Below, piece by piece: positions 50,299 to 60,797 of a stretch of DNA of 64,000 nucleotides (within the stretch, counting starts at the first letter, position 1; the number at the start of each line of letters is the position of its first letter). The position numbers were made by a program, and so were the translations under genes. A model generated the notes under the pieces. The model searched no databases, was not told where the DNA came from, and saw only the letters and a list, made by a program, of their open reading frames with translations. The stretch comes from JAAFIP01 sp031390175 (lineage in GTDB: Bacteria; Pseudomonadota; Gammaproteobacteria; Burkholderiales; Burkholderiaceae_C). Location: assembly GCA_031390175.1 (NCBI GenBank), contig JANMTF010000195.1:13273-77272 (forward strand), given 5' to 3'.

Positions 50299-53064
50299 TT
50301 ATCCAAACACCGCCACCCAAAGCGCACTCACCGCTGCCCGCTCAGTCTCCAGCGCGGCTGTATCGAGCTGGGTAGGCACTTCGTTCAGGCGCGCCAAATG
50401 CTGCGCTTGACGCAGGGCGCGGTAAGCGGCGGCGGCATTCTCTCCCACGCCGGATGGCAACAAGCCGTGCAGCTCTGCGCGTTGCAGCAAAGCGATATTG
50501 CCTACGTTATCGCGCAATGCAGGCTGCGCCTGTGCATGGGCAAGCACCAGGTACTGCACCACAAACTCGACATCCACCATGCCGCCCGGGCTGTGCTTCA
50601 CGTCAAACTGGTCTGGCGGCACGCGGTGCGCGGCGCGCACTTTGTCGCGCATCGCCAAAATCTCCTGGGCTAAGGCCGCAGCATCGCGCGGTGCGCACAG
50701 CACCGCCGTGCGTACCGCCTCAAACCGCGCCCGCAATGGCGCATCCCCCAGCACACAGCGCGCACGGGTCATCGCCTGGTGCTCCCACACCCAGGCGGTG
50801 TTGCTGCCGCGCTGGGTTTGGTAATCTTCAAACGCCGCCATGGTGGTGACCAACAAGCCCGAGCCACCATTGGGCCGCAGCGCGGTGTCAATCTCGTACA
50901 AATCGCCCTCCGAGGTTTTGACGGAAAGCCAGGCAATCAGCTTGCGCACCAAGGCAGCGTAGGCCATGCCCGCGTTGTCGTGCGCATCGTCATACACGAA
51001 GACAATGTCCAGATCACTGCCATAGCCCAGCTCTTTGCCTCCCAGCTTGCCGTAGGCGATGATGGCAAACTGCGATTGCTCCGCATGGCGGTTTTTTAAC
51101 CTCGCCCAGCACCAACGGGCGGTGGTTTGCAGCACGCTGTCTGCCAGTGCGCTGAGCTCATCAGCCACTTGCTCTACCGTAGCGCGGCCTTCTACATCGC
51201 GCACCAAAATGCGAAACACCTCGGCATGCTGGGCGCGGCGCAGCAGCAGCATCAAAGCCTCATCGTCGTCTTGGCCACTGCGGTGCAAAGCATCTGCACG
51301 GCCTTGAAGCTCAGATTCAAACTGTGCGGGATCAAAGCGTTCATACAGCACAGCGTCGCTGGCCAACTCGTCCACCACGCCTGGGTGCGTCATCAGGTAG
51401 CGGGCAGGCCACCGGGCGGTGCCCAGGACGCGCAGCAAGCGTTCATGCACCTGGGGGCGCTCCAGCAGCAAAGAAAGATAGCTTTCGCGGCGCAGCAGGG
51501 GCTCGATCCAGTCCGCTATGCGCACCGCAGCGTCTTCACTGATTTTTTTCTCGGTCAACCATTGGCCTGTGCGCCGCACCAATCGCTGCAAACGTTCTAG
51601 CGACGCATCACTCAGCGCCAGCACGCGGGGGTGCTCGCGCCACAAGGCCACACGCTCACGAAAACGTGCTGGCAAGCCTTCGAGCAGTTGCTCCAGCGTA
51701 TCGACCGGGGTGTTGCCCGGCCCACAATTCTCACAAGTTTGGGTGTTGCCCAGTAAACGGTCAAACTCTGTCGCCACGGCTTCACGGTGCGCGTCCAAGG
51801 CCGACAAAAATGGACCGCTGTCCTCGTAGCCCATGCTGCGCGCCAGCCATGCCAAATCGGCCTCGTCGGTGGGCACCACATGGGTTTGCTGGTCGTCCAG
51901 GTACTGGATGCGGTGCTCCACCCGGCGCAAGAATACATAGGCCTGTGCCAGCGCAGTCGCCGTGGCCTGCGGCATCAGGCCTGCAGTCGCTACGCGCAGC
52001 AATGCATCCAGCGTAGCGCGGGTGCGCAGCTCCGGGAACTGGCCGCCGCGCACCACCTGCAAAAGCTGCACGGTAAACTCAATCTCACGGATACCGCCGC
52101 GCGAGAGCTTGATGTCATTCGCCCGCTCCGGCCTGCCCGCTGCACGCTTGCTGGCATGGTCGCGGATTTGCCGGTGCAGCACACGCAAAGCGTCAAATAC
52201 GTTGTAATCGAGATACTTACGGAACACAAAGGGCAATACCACTTGGCGCAGCGCGACTGCCGAAGCCAAGGCCCTGGCAGGCGCGACCACGCGGCTTTTG
52301 AGCCAGGCAAAGCGCTCCCACTCGCGCCCATGGGCCACCAGGTAGTCTTCTAAAGCGCCCAAGGACACGGCGCTGGGCCCCGAGTTACCATGGGGGCGCA
52401 GCGCCAAATCGACCCGGAACACAAAGCCGTGCTCGGTGGTGTCGGCAAGCCATGTGCTGATGCTGCGTACCACTTTGGCAAAGTACTCGTGGTTGCTGAT
52501 GCGGCCTCGGCCTAGCGCGCTGCCAGCGGTCTCGCCGTCTTCCTCGTACACGTAGATCAAGTCAATATCGCTCGATACGTTGAGCTCATGGGCGCCCAGC
52601 TTGCCCATGCCTACCACCCAAAACGCCACGCGTTGGCCGGTGACAGACAGCGGTGCGCCGTGCACAGCGTCCAAAGCCTGCATGGACTGGGTGCAAGCGG
52701 TATCCAGCGCAAACTCGGCCAGCGTCGTCATGGCCGTGGTGATCTCGGCCAAAGCGCCATGCGCGTCGCAGTCGCGCACCGTCAAGCGCTCCAGCACCAA
52801 GGCCCGCGTGATGCGCAGGCTCGCCGATGGCTCCAAGCCGCTGTGCACCAACTGGTCATAGCACACGTTTAAGGTGCTAAGGGTGAGGCCTGTGGTGGGT
52901 AAAAAAGCCAAAAATGGTGCATACCGATGCCGCACTCTCTGGGCGTAGCGTGGGTAGTCCGAGCTATTGGGAGTGCCAGAAAGCGGTACGGGCGGACAAG
53001 AAAGCCCTTCGCTACACAAAACTTCACATTCTTGCGGCGAACTGGGGCTTGCATCACGGGTCAT
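50299..53064 (-). CDS. glnE: glutamine synthetase adenylyltransferase/deadenylyltransferase
   Basis: 921 residues from the ATG at 53064 (MTRDASP); an ATG at 53088 adds 8 residues. Two nucleotidyltransferase domains: the deadenylylase N-terminal with VSSDIDLIYVYEEDGE (about 180) and the adenylylase C-terminal with YGSDLDIVFVYDDA (about 670). It switches glutamine synthetase off and on by AMP addition and removal, under PII control. Full length for the family. Divergent from yhdP with at most 22 bp between; the alternative start overlaps the yhdP ATG in CATG. Confidence 0.95.
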   Translation of the reverse strand: MTRDASPSSPQECEVLCSEGLSCPPVPLSGTPNSSDYPRYAQRVRHRYAPFLAFLPTTGLTLSTLNVCYDQLVHSGLEPSASLRITRALVLERLTVRDCDAHGALAEITTAMTTLAEFALDTACTQSMQALDAVHGAPLSVTGQRVAFWVVGMGKLGAHELNVSSDIDLIYVYEEDGETAGSALGRGRISNHEYFAKVVRSISTWLADTTEHGFVFRVDLALRPHGNSGPSAVSLGALEDYLVAHGREWERFAWLKSRVVAPARALASAVALRQVVLPFVFRKYLDYNVFDALRVLHRQIRDHASKRAAGRPERANDIKLSRGGIREIEFTVQLLQVVRGGQFPELRTRATLDALLRVATAGLMPQATATALAQAYVFLRRVEHRIQYLDDQQTHVVPTDEADLAWLARSMGYEDSGPFLSALDAHREAVATEFDRLLGNTQTCENCGPGNTPVDTLEQLLEGLPARFRERVALWREHPRVLALSDASLERLQRLVRRTGQWLTEKKISEDAAVRIADWIEPLLRRESYLSLLLERPQVHERLLRVLGTARWPARYLMTHPGVVDELASDAVLYERFDPAQFESELQGRADALHRSGQDDDEALMLLLRRAQHAEVFRILVRDVEGRATVEQVADELSALADSVLQTTARWCWARLKNRHAEQSQFAIIAYGKLGGKELGYGSDLDIVFVYDDAHDNAGMAYAALVRKLIAWLSVKTSEGDLYEIDTALRPNGGSGLLVTTMAAFEDYQTQRGSNTAWVWEHQAMTRARCVLGDAPLRARFEAVRTAVLCAPRDAAALAQEILAMRDKVRAAHRVPPDQFDVKHSPGGMVDVEFVVQYLVLAHAQAQPALRDNVGNIALLQRAELHGLLPSGVGENAAAAYRALRQAQHLARLNEVPTQLDTAALETERAAVSALWVAVFG

Positions 53065-53086
53065 AATTCCAACTATCTTCTGTACC

Positions 53087-56000
53087 ATGTCCGAATTGTC
53101 ACCCCATCCACCCGCTGCTAGCGCCGCGCCACTGCCCGAGCCGCCCGCCCACATGTCCTCGCGCCGTTTGCGCTGGGCCAGCCGCGCTATGGCACTGGTG
53201 TGGTGGCTGGTGTTGGCCGCAGCCATTGTCTTTGGCCTGTCTTGGATTGCACTGCATGGCCTGATTGTGCCGCGAATCGGCGAACTGCGCCCAACCCTGG
53301 AAAGCCGCCTCAGCCAAATCATAGGGGTGCCCGTGCGTATTGGCGCGATCACAGCCCAATCGCATACGTTGGTGCCTTCGTTTGAACTGCAGGACGTGCG
53401 CCTGCTCGACAGCGCGGGGCGCGATGCTTTGGTGCTCAAAAAAGTAACCGCAGCACTGTCTCCACGCTCGCTGGCCAGTCTGGGCTTTGAGCAACTGGTC
53501 ATTGACCAGCCAGAACTGGACATTCGGCGTACCGCGCAAGGGCGTATTTTGGTGGCCGGGCTGGACATGTCAGCCAGCAAAGACGAAGAAAACAACCAAG
53601 ACGCAGCGCATTGGTTTTTCCAGCAACGTGAGTTTGTGATTCGCTCGGGTACGGTACGTTGGACGGATGAGATGCGCGGCGCACCGCCGCTAGCGCTGAG
53701 CCAAGTGGATTTCGTTTTGCGCAACCCTGGGCGCCAGCATCTATTTCGCCTAGACGCCACGCCTGCTCCTGCTTGGGGCGAGCGCTTCAAAATTGTTGGC
53801 AATACCCGCAGCCCTCTCACCGGTTCCCATGCGGGAAAATGGCAAGATTGGGAAGGCGAGCTGTTTGCCGACTTTTCTCGCATAGATGTCTCCCAGCTCA
53901 AGCCGTACGCCGATGTGGGTATAGACATCACGCGCGGTGCGGGCGCACTGCGCGCTTGGGCTACCCTCAGCCAAGGGCAGCTCACCGCCGCTACTGCCGA
54001 TGTGGCTTTGAGGCAGGTGGATGTCCGCTTGGCCAAGGACTTGCAGCCTATCGCCATGCAGTCGGTCAGTGGCCGCTTGGCCGGGCAAACCGTGGCGGGT
54101 GGTATTCGCTTTGCAACCGAAGGCTTGGCTTTTCGTACCCAAGACGGCATCCAATGGCCGGGCGGCAATGTGAGCTTCTTGCAAACCGGGCAAGAAGGCA
54201 AGGTGCAAGCCTATGGAGAACTCAAAGCCGACCGGCTCGACCTCGCCGCGCTGGCGCAAATTGCCGATCGTTTGCCGGTAGGTACCGCCACCCACAGTTT
54301 GATTCGCAGCCTGGCTCCCAAAGGTTTGGTCAGTACATTGCAAGCCAGTTGGCAAGGCCATATCAGCGAGCCTCGCCGTTACGAAGCACAAGGGCGCGTG
54401 CAAGGCTTGAGCGTGGCATCGCAACGCGCACCGACTACGCCGCAAGCCATTGAACAGCTGGGTACGAGCACGCTTGCACTAGTGCAGCAAACCCGGCCTG
54501 GTGTGCGTGGCGCTGCGGTCGATTTCAAGCTGAACCAAACTGGCGGCGATGCCAAATTGGTGATTACCAACGGGGCGGTAGACTTACCCGGCGCGTTGGA
54601 AGACCCTGTGGTGCTGCTCGACAGTTTGAGTGCCGATGCCAAATGGGTATTGGACAACGGGAAAATTGATCTTAAGTTGGACAAAATTCAGTTTGCCAAC
54701 GCCGATGCCCAAGGCATCGCCCAAGCCCATTGGCACACGGCAGATCCCGACCAGAGCCGTGCCAAATCACGCTTTCCTGGTGTGCTCGACTTGCAGGGCA
54801 CCTTGTCCCGCGGTGATGGCACCAAGATATCGCGCTATCTGCCCTTTGTGATAGGCAAAGCCGCGCGTGACTATGTGCGCGAAGCCGTGGTGCAGGGGCG
54901 TGTGAGTTCTGCCAAATTCACTATCAAGGGCGATTTGTTTGACATGCCGTTTGCCGACCCCAAACTGGGCGAGTTTCGCATTGCAGCCCAAGTGGTCGAT
55001 GCCCGCTTTGCCTACGTGCCTAAATCTATCCAGCCCTCAGGTACCTTGCCATGGCCTGTGCTAAACCAAATGAACGGTGAGCTGGTATTTGATCGCACAT
55101 CCTTGGCTGTCAATGCCGCCTCTGGCCGCTTTGGTGACAATAACAGCCTGCAAATTGTCCGAGCTGACGCGCGTATTCCAGATCTGTCCATCACGCCCAC
55201 CATCATCGTAAACGCCGATGCGCGGGGTACCGGCAGCGATATGCTGGCCGTCGTCAATGGTTCGCCCCTTTTGGGCATTACCAACCAAAGTTTGGCTAAA
55301 ACTACCGCCACTGGCAACGCCGATATCCAACTCAATCTCAATTTGCCTTTGTTTAACTTAGAGCGCTCTAAAGTACTGGGCAGCATTACTCTGGCAGGCA
55401 ATGACGTGCAAATTACCCCTGAAAGCCCCCTGCTCGCTCGCGCTAAGGGCTTGGTGACTTTCAACGAGTCCGGATTTGCCATCCAAGGCGCACAAGCCAG
55501 CTTGCTGGGCGGCGATATGCGCCTGGAGGGTGGCACGCAAAGTAATGCCGGGCCTGACGATGCGGGCTTGGTGTTCAAAGCCCACGGCACAGTTACCGCG
55601 GAAGCGTTGCGTCAAGCCAAAGAATTGGGTTTTGTCTCGCGTTTAGGCCAAAGCGCCACGGGCAGTGCGGCATATGCTGCGGTTTTGAGTTTTCGCAAAG
55701 GCCTGCCCGAGCTGTCCATCACCAGCAATCTGCAAGGCATGGCACTGAGTTTCCCGCCCCCACTGAACAAACCGGCGGAGACGGTGCTGGCGCTGCGCTA
55801 CGAAAATAACTTGCTACGCGAGTCATTGGCCGCCGGGCAAAAACTGCAGGACCAAATTCTGGTGGACATAGGCAACATAGCCTCTATCGTGTATGTGCGT
55901 GACATCTCAGGTGCAGAGCCTCGGGTACTGCGCGGCGGCATCGGTGTGGGTCTGAGCCAAGGCGAAACTACGCCGTATACCGAAGATGCTGTGATCGCCA

Positions 56001-57277
56001 ACATCAATTTTGCGCAGGTGAATCTTGACGCTTGGCGAAAGGCTCTGAGCAGCACAACAGGTGCCAGTCTAGGCCCAGCAAATTTGGCACCGGATAACAC
56101 CACCAGCAGCAGCGCCGTCAGCGGCTATATGCCCAGCATCGTTGGTGTGCGAGCGCGCGAGCTTACCATAGAGGGGCGCACTTTGAACAATGTGGTGGTG
56201 GGCGGCTCGCGCGAAGGTTTGACCTGGCGTGCTAACCTGGATGCACGTGAGCTCAACGGCTATGTGGAGTACCACCAGCCCAGTGGCAACAACCCCGGGC
56301 GTGTCTACGCCCGCTTGGCAAGATTGACGATTGCGCAGGCTGGCGCCAATGAGATTGAGGCCACCTTGAGCGAGCAACCTACCGCCATCCCTGCTCTGGA
56401 CATCGTGGTGGAGGATCTCGAACTGCGTGGCAAGAAATTCGGTCGGGTTGAAGTAGAAGCCGTCAACCGTGGGATTTCTGCAGCGGCGCGCGAAGGCGCT
56501 GTGCGTGAATGGCGTTTGAATAAACTCAATGTCACCCTGCCAGAAGCCCAACTCACCGCTACCGGGAACTGGATCGCTCTAGGAACCAATCCTCTGGAAG
56601 GTAGAGCTAGCCAGCGCAGACGAACCGTCATGAACTTTAAACTGGCCATTGCCGACTCGGGTGAGCTGCTCAAACGTTTGGGCATGGAGAAAACAGTGGC
56701 CCAAGGCAAGGGCGCAATGGAGGGCCAAGTGTCGTGGCTCGGATCACCTTTGGCCTTGGACTACCCCAGTTTGAGCGGCAACTTTAATGTCAATATTGAA
56801 GAAGGTCGGTTCCTTAAAGTTGAGCCTGGTCTAGGCAAACTGTTAGGCGTATTAAGCTTGCAGTCGCTGCCGCGCAGACTTACGCTGGATTTTCGTGATG
56901 TATTCAGCGATGGTTTTTCGTTTGACTTTATCCGCGGTGACGTCAGATTAGAACAAGGCATCGCGATTACCAATAATCTGCAAATGAAGGGTATTAACGC
57001 CGCGGTACTAATGGAAGGCCGCGCCGATATTGCCAAAGAGACCCAAGACCTGCGCGTGGTGGTGGTGCCTGAGATCAATGCTGGAACCGCTTCGTTGATT
57101 GCCGCCGTGATCAATCCCGCCATTGGTTTGGGCACCTTTTTAGCGCAGTTGCTTTTGCGCCGCCCCTTGCTGGAGGCTGCAACCCAAGAGTACCGTGTTG
57201 ATGGAACCTGGACAGAGCCTAAGTTCACCAAAGTCAGTAAAAAAACAAGTCTCCCCGCTTCAGAGTTGTCACAATAG
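53087..57277 (+). CDS. yhdP: YhdP-family AsmA-like envelope protein
   Basis: 1396 residues from the ATG at 53087 (MSELSPHPPAAS); the frame is open to 52967 but those codons are the antisense of glnE. One membrane anchor (about 34-60, LVWWLVLAAAIVFGLSWIAL), then a huge periplasmic beta-rich repeat region, and the AsmA-like C-terminus (PALDIVVEDLELRGKKFGRV, then FRDVFSDGFSFDFIRGDVRL). Members bridge the two membranes and are thought to carry phospholipids to the outer membrane. Followed by a nitrilase at 5 bp, so co-transcribed. Confidence 0.92.
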   Translation: MSELSPHPPAASAAPLPEPPAHMSSRRLRWASRAMALVWWLVLAAAIVFGLSWIALHGLIVPRIGELRPTLESRLSQIIGVPVRIGAITAQSHTLVPSFELQDVRLLDSAGRDALVLKKVTAALSPRSLASLGFEQLVIDQPELDIRRTAQGRILVAGLDMSASKDEENNQDAAHWFFQQREFVIRSGTVRWTDEMRGAPPLALSQVDFVLRNPGRQHLFRLDATPAPAWGERFKIVGNTRSPLTGSHAGKWQDWEGELFADFSRIDVSQLKPYADVGIDITRGAGALRAWATLSQGQLTAATADVALRQVDVRLAKDLQPIAMQSVSGRLAGQTVAGGIRFATEGLAFRTQDGIQWPGGNVSFLQTGQEGKVQAYGELKADRLDLAALAQIADRLPVGTATHSLIRSLAPKGLVSTLQASWQGHISEPRRYEAQGRVQGLSVASQRAPTTPQAIEQLGTSTLALVQQTRPGVRGAAVDFKLNQTGGDAKLVITNGAVDLPGALEDPVVLLDSLSADAKWVLDNGKIDLKLDKIQFANADAQGIAQAHWHTADPDQSRAKSRFPGVLDLQGTLSRGDGTKISRYLPFVIGKAARDYVREAVVQGRVSSAKFTIKGDLFDMPFADPKLGEFRIAAQVVDARFAYVPKSIQPSGTLPWPVLNQMNGELVFDRTSLAVNAASGRFGDNNSLQIVRADARIPDLSITPTIIVNADARGTGSDMLAVVNGSPLLGITNQSLAKTTATGNADIQLNLNLPLFNLERSKVLGSITLAGNDVQITPESPLLARAKGLVTFNESGFAIQGAQASLLGGDMRLEGGTQSNAGPDDAGLVFKAHGTVTAEALRQAKELGFVSRLGQSATGSAAYAAVLSFRKGLPELSITSNLQGMALSFPPPLNKPAETVLALRYENNLLRESLAAGQKLQDQILVDIGNIASIVYVRDISGAEPRVLRGGIGVGLSQGETTPYTEDAVIANINFAQVNLDAWRKALSSTTGASLGPANLAPDNTTSSSAVSGYMPSIVGVRARELTIEGRTLNNVVVGGSREGLTWRANLDARELNGYVEYHQPSGNNPGRVYARLARLTIAQAGANEIEATLSEQPTAIPALDIVVEDLELRGKKFGRVEVEAVNRGISAAAREGAVREWRLNKLNVTLPEAQLTATGNWIALGTNPLEGRASQRRRTVMNFKLAIADSGELLKRLGMEKTVAQGKGAMEGQVSWLGSPLALDYPSLSGNFNVNIEEGRFLKVEPGLGKLLGVLSLQSLPRRLTLDFRDVFSDGFSFDFIRGDVRLEQGIAITNNLQMKGINAAVLMEGRADIAKETQDLRVVVVPEINAGTASLIAAVINPAIGLGTFLAQLLLRRPLLEAATQEYRVDGTWTEPKFTKVSKKTSLPASELSQ

Positions 57278-57282
57278 GCCGT

Positions 57283-58116
57283 ATGAAAGTTGCCGCCATC
57301 CAAATGGTCTCGTGCTTGCAGGTTGATACCAACCTGCAAAGGGCTGAGGCGCTGGTGCAAGAAGCCGCCTCCCAAGGTGCAGAGCTGGTGGTGTTGCCTG
57401 AGTATTTTTGTGCGCTCGGCCAGCGCGATACCGATAAACTGATCATGCAAGAACAAGATGGCACCGGGCCGATTCAGCAGTTTTTAGCCGATGCTGCCAA
57501 GCGCCACGGCGTTTGGCTGGTGGGCGGCACGATGCCAGTGTCCACTTCGCAAGCGGCCAAGGTGCGCAACAGCTGCTTGGTGTTTAGCCCCCAGGGCAAG
57601 CAAATAGCCCGCTACGACAAAATTCATCTGTTTGCATTTGACAATGGCACCGAGCGCTACGACGAATCCCGCGTGCTCGAACCTGGCGATACACCGGTCT
57701 GCTTTAGTCTGCCCTCGCGCGACGGCCATGCCTGGCGTGTGGGCCTGAGCGTGTGCTACGACCTGCGCTTTGCAGCGCTGTACCAGATGCTTCAAGCCGA
57801 TGTGCTGCTGGTGCCCAGTGCCTTTACCCACACCACAGGGCAGGCCCACTGGGAGGTGCTGCTGCGCGCCCGCGCTATTGAAAACCTGGCCTACGTGGTA
57901 GCCCCCGCACAAGGCGGCGTACACGCCAATGGGAGGCGTACTTGGGGCCACTCGATGGTGGTGAATGCCTGGGGCCGGGTATTGGCCGAACGAGCAGAAG
58001 GTGAGGGCGTGGTGATAGCCGATATGTCCATGCCTGAACTCGTTATGCAGCGCAAGCAGCTGCCTGCCTTAGCGCACAGAAAACCCTTGCCTCCCGCCAT
58101 GCCTGCATTCCAATGA
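57283..58116 (+). CDS. carbon-nitrogen hydrolase (nitrilase superfamily, Nit2/omega-amidase-like)
   Basis: 277 residues. Glu-Lys-Cys catalytic triad visible: VVLPEYFCA (Glu about 43), ARYDKIHLFAFD (Lys about 113), and GLSVCYDLRFAALYQ (Cys about 154). Hydrolyses amide bonds; the closest pattern is Nit1/Nit2-type deaminated-glutathione amidase, a metabolite-repair enzyme. Starts 5 bp after yhdP and overlaps the next gene by ATGA. Confidence 0.9.
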   Translation: MKVAAIQMVSCLQVDTNLQRAEALVQEAASQGAELVVLPEYFCALGQRDTDKLIMQEQDGTGPIQQFLADAAKRHGVWLVGGTMPVSTSQAAKVRNSCLVFSPQGKQIARYDKIHLFAFDNGTERYDESRVLEPGDTPVCFSLPSRDGHAWRVGLSVCYDLRFAALYQMLQADVLLVPSAFTHTTGQAHWEVLLRARAIENLAYVVAPAQGGVHANGRRTWGHSMVVNAWGRVLAERAEGEGVVIADMSMPELVMQRKQLPALAHRKPLPPAMPAFQ

Positions 58117-60164
58117 CGCGGGCTGGTACCGCAAGCATCGCAGCCAAGCCACTTTGGTTAACCCACATCTGGCCCACGCGCAGGCGAGTACTATGGGCCC
58201 TATTGGTCGTCTTGGTGGTGGCTTTGTTGGTGCTCTTGGTGTGGTTGGCCGGGCGCTACGAGGCCAGCCAAGTGCAAGCGCGCCTGGAGCGTGACGCTAC
58301 CGAGGCCGCCAGTGACATACGCGTAGCCCTGACCCGCAATGTGCAAAGCTTGCAGGCGCTTCAGGCGGCGCAGTCTGAGCCCAATGCCTGGGCCCAGGAA
58401 GCCACCGCCATACTGCGCGGGCACCGAGAGCTGGTGCGCATTGAATGGCGCGACTTGCAGTTCAATGTCCGCACAGAGGCGAACTCGCCATTCCAAAAAC
58501 CCTTGTTCAACCAACTGGCCCGAAGCAGCTCGCAAAGTGAACTCCAACTGGCCTGTAGTTTGGCCCGTCGCTTGAGTGGTCCGGCCTATTCCAGCAGCCA
58601 TTTTGTGCCACAGCCTGATGGCTTGGGGCTAGAGCTGATCGAGCTGTGCATGCCGCTGACCATGGCCGGTCAAAACAGCGGCTACTTGGTGGCCACCTAT
58701 GCGCTGCAAAGCATATTGACCGAACTGATTGGCAAGCAACTCACCCGGGGGCAGGAGGTGTCGTTTACCGAAGCCGATGGCACACGCTTGGCTATTCACG
58801 GCACTACGCTGCGCGGCAGCCGTGTATTTACCGCCCAGCAACTGCTGGATTTGCCTGGCAACACATTGGTAGTGCGTATGGACAGCTGGCGCGGCGCGCC
58901 CGCCCTGTTCCCCAATGTGTTGACGGCTTTGGTCACCCTAATGGCCGTGGCGTTGGTATGTGTATTGGTACTGCTGGGCAAAGACATCAGCAAACGCCTG
59001 CGCGCGGAGCGCGAACTGGCAGAAGCTTTGGCATTTCGCAAAGCCATGGAAGACTCTCTCGTCACCGGCATGCGCGCGCGCGACTTGCAAGGCCGCATTA
59101 CCTACGTGAACCCAGCCCTGTGCCAAATGACGGGCTATTCCGCCGCTGAGCTGGTGGGTATTACGTCGCCCATGCCGTATTGGCCGCCCGAGCTGGCCAA
59201 CGAATATGAGCAACGCCAGGCTGTGCGCTTGGCTGACAACCGGCCCTCACGCCAGGGCTACGAGTCGGTGTTTGTGCGCGAAGATGGCACGCGGTTTCCG
59301 GTGCTGATTATTGAGGCTCCTCTGATCAATGCCCTGGGCACGCAAACTGGCTGGATGAGCGCCATCCTGGACATGACCGACCAGCGGCGCATGGAAGAAC
59401 TCTCGCGCGCAAGCCTGGAGCGGCTGCAGGCCAGCGCCCGCTTGGCTACGGTGGGCGAGATGGCCTCCCTGCTCAGCCATGAGCTGAACCAGCCTCTGGC
59501 GGCCATCTCCAGCTACGCCACTGGCTCGCTCAACATGCTGCAAGCGCACGCCGCTTTGAGCCCGCAGGATATGGAGCACGCCATGCGCCGTATCGGCGAG
59601 CAGGCCGAACGAGCCGGCAAAGTGATCAAATCTGTCCACAACTTTGTGCGCCGCCGTGACCAAGCCCACGAGAAAATCGCGCCCAGCGCCTTGCTCGACG
59701 CCATCATGCCTCTGGTGAGCCTGCAAGCGCGCAAGCTGGGCGTGCGGGTGCAGGTGCAGTGCGCGCCCGATCTGGCAGCCGTGCTGTGTGACCGCACGAT
59801 GGTGGAGCAAGTGCTGCTGAACCTGGCGCGCAATGCCATGCAAGCCATGGAGCATGTGCCGATAGATCAGCGCATACTGGGGCTAGAAGTTCGGGCCACT
59901 ATGCGCTTGAGCGCCCAGCTGGACGACACCCAAACCAGCCGTCGTTGGATGGAATTTACCGTGACCGATTGCGGCGGGGGTATCGATGCCGCGACGGCAG
60001 AGCGTTTGTTTACCCCGTTTTTTACTACCAAAAAGGAAGGCATGGGCTTGGGTCTGAGCATGTGCCGCACTGTGGTGGAACAACACGGCGGCTTTCTCGC
60101 CTACGAGCCGCGCAAGCCACGCGGGACTATGTTTAAATTCACCCTACCTACTCATAAAATCTAG
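58113..60164 (+). CDS. PAS-domain sensor histidine kinase (FixL/DctB-like)
   Basis: 683 residues; ATG overlaps the nitrilase stop. Two membrane segments (about 26-48 and 271-293) enclose a ~220-residue periplasmic domain with no recognised fold. A PAS domain follows (about 315-430, RDLQGRITYVNPALCQMTGY), then HisKA (GEMASLLSHELNQPLAAISS, phospho-His about 454) and HATPase (NLARNAMQAME, then TDCGGGIDAA and GMGLGLSMC). It pairs with the downstream FixJ-like regulator. Signal unknown. Confidence 0.92.
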   Translation: MTRAGTASIAAKPLWLTHIWPTRRRVLWALLVVLVVALLVLLVWLAGRYEASQVQARLERDATEAASDIRVALTRNVQSLQALQAAQSEPNAWAQEATAILRGHRELVRIEWRDLQFNVRTEANSPFQKPLFNQLARSSSQSELQLACSLARRLSGPAYSSSHFVPQPDGLGLELIELCMPLTMAGQNSGYLVATYALQSILTELIGKQLTRGQEVSFTEADGTRLAIHGTTLRGSRVFTAQQLLDLPGNTLVVRMDSWRGAPALFPNVLTALVTLMAVALVCVLVLLGKDISKRLRAERELAEALAFRKAMEDSLVTGMRARDLQGRITYVNPALCQMTGYSAAELVGITSPMPYWPPELANEYEQRQAVRLADNRPSRQGYESVFVREDGTRFPVLIIEAPLINALGTQTGWMSAILDMTDQRRMEELSRASLERLQASARLATVGEMASLLSHELNQPLAAISSYATGSLNMLQAHAALSPQDMEHAMRRIGEQAERAGKVIKSVHNFVRRRDQAHEKIAPSALLDAIMPLVSLQARKLGVRVQVQCAPDLAAVLCDRTMVEQVLLNLARNAMQAMEHVPIDQRILGLEVRATMRLSAQLDDTQTSRRWMEFTVTDCGGGIDAATAERLFTPFFTTKKEGMGLGLSMCRTVVEQHGGFLAYEPRKPRGTMFKFTLPTHKI

Positions 60165-60170
60165 CGCACT

Positions 60171-60797
60171 ATGCAACCCATCCAAGATGCCACTGTTTAT
60201 ATCGTAGACGACGATACCGGCGTGCGCGATGCGCTGGCTTGGTTGCTACGCTCGCGCCGCCTTCCGCATGAGTCGTTTGACAGTGCCGAGGCGTTTTGGG
60301 CTAACGTGGCGCAAAACTACAATCCCCGCCAAGCCAGCTGCCTGCTGCTGGACGTGCGCATGCCCGGCATGAGCGGGCTAGCCCTGTTTGAGCAACTGCA
60401 AACCAAGCCATGGGCCGCAGCGCTACCGGTGATCTTTCTCACCGGCCATGCCGATGTACCGACTGCGGTCGATGCCGTCAAACGGGGTGCGTTTGATTTT
60501 TATGAAAAACCGTTTTCAGACAACGCCCTGGTAGACCGCATAGAGCAAGCACTGGCCGTGAGCGCCACCGTCGTGCAAGCTACCAAAGCCCACGACAGCC
60601 TGCGCCACCGCCACGACGAGCTGACCGAACGCGAGCGCGATGTGATGCGCCTGGTAACCGACGGTCTGCCCAACAAACTGATCGCCGATCAGCTCGACAT
60701 CAGTGTGCGCACCGTGGAGGTGCACCGTGCCCGGGTGTTCGACAAAATGGGCGTGAAGTCTGCAGTTGAGTTGGCTAATTTGCTACGTAATTTATAG
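60171..60797 (+). CDS. FixJ/LuxR-type response regulator
   Basis: 208 residues. Receiver domain with DDD (about 13-15), phospho-Asp in LLLDVRMPGMSG (about 62) and Lys in YEKPFSDN; then a LuxR-type helix-turn-helix with ERERDVMRLVTDGLPNKLIA and VRTVEVHRARVFDKMGVKSA. The TAG stop (60795-60797) is provided by a dispersed repeat that begins within the last codons (LLRNL). Partner of the kinase 6 bp upstream. Confidence 0.93.
   Translation: MQPIQDATVYIVDDDTGVRDALAWLLRSRRLPHESFDSAEAFWANVAQNYNPRQASCLLLDVRMPGMSGLALFEQLQTKPWAAALPVIFLTGHADVPTAVDAVKRGAFDFYEKPFSDNALVDRIEQALAVSATVVQATKAHDSLRHRHDELTERERDVMRLVTDGLPNKLIADQLDISVRTVEVHRARVFDKMGVKSAVELANLLRNL

Noticed and set aside
52967..53086. Upstream part of the yhdP frame
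   Set aside because: It is antisense to the glnE 5' end and lacks the anchor-type sequence; the ATG at 53087 is the better start.
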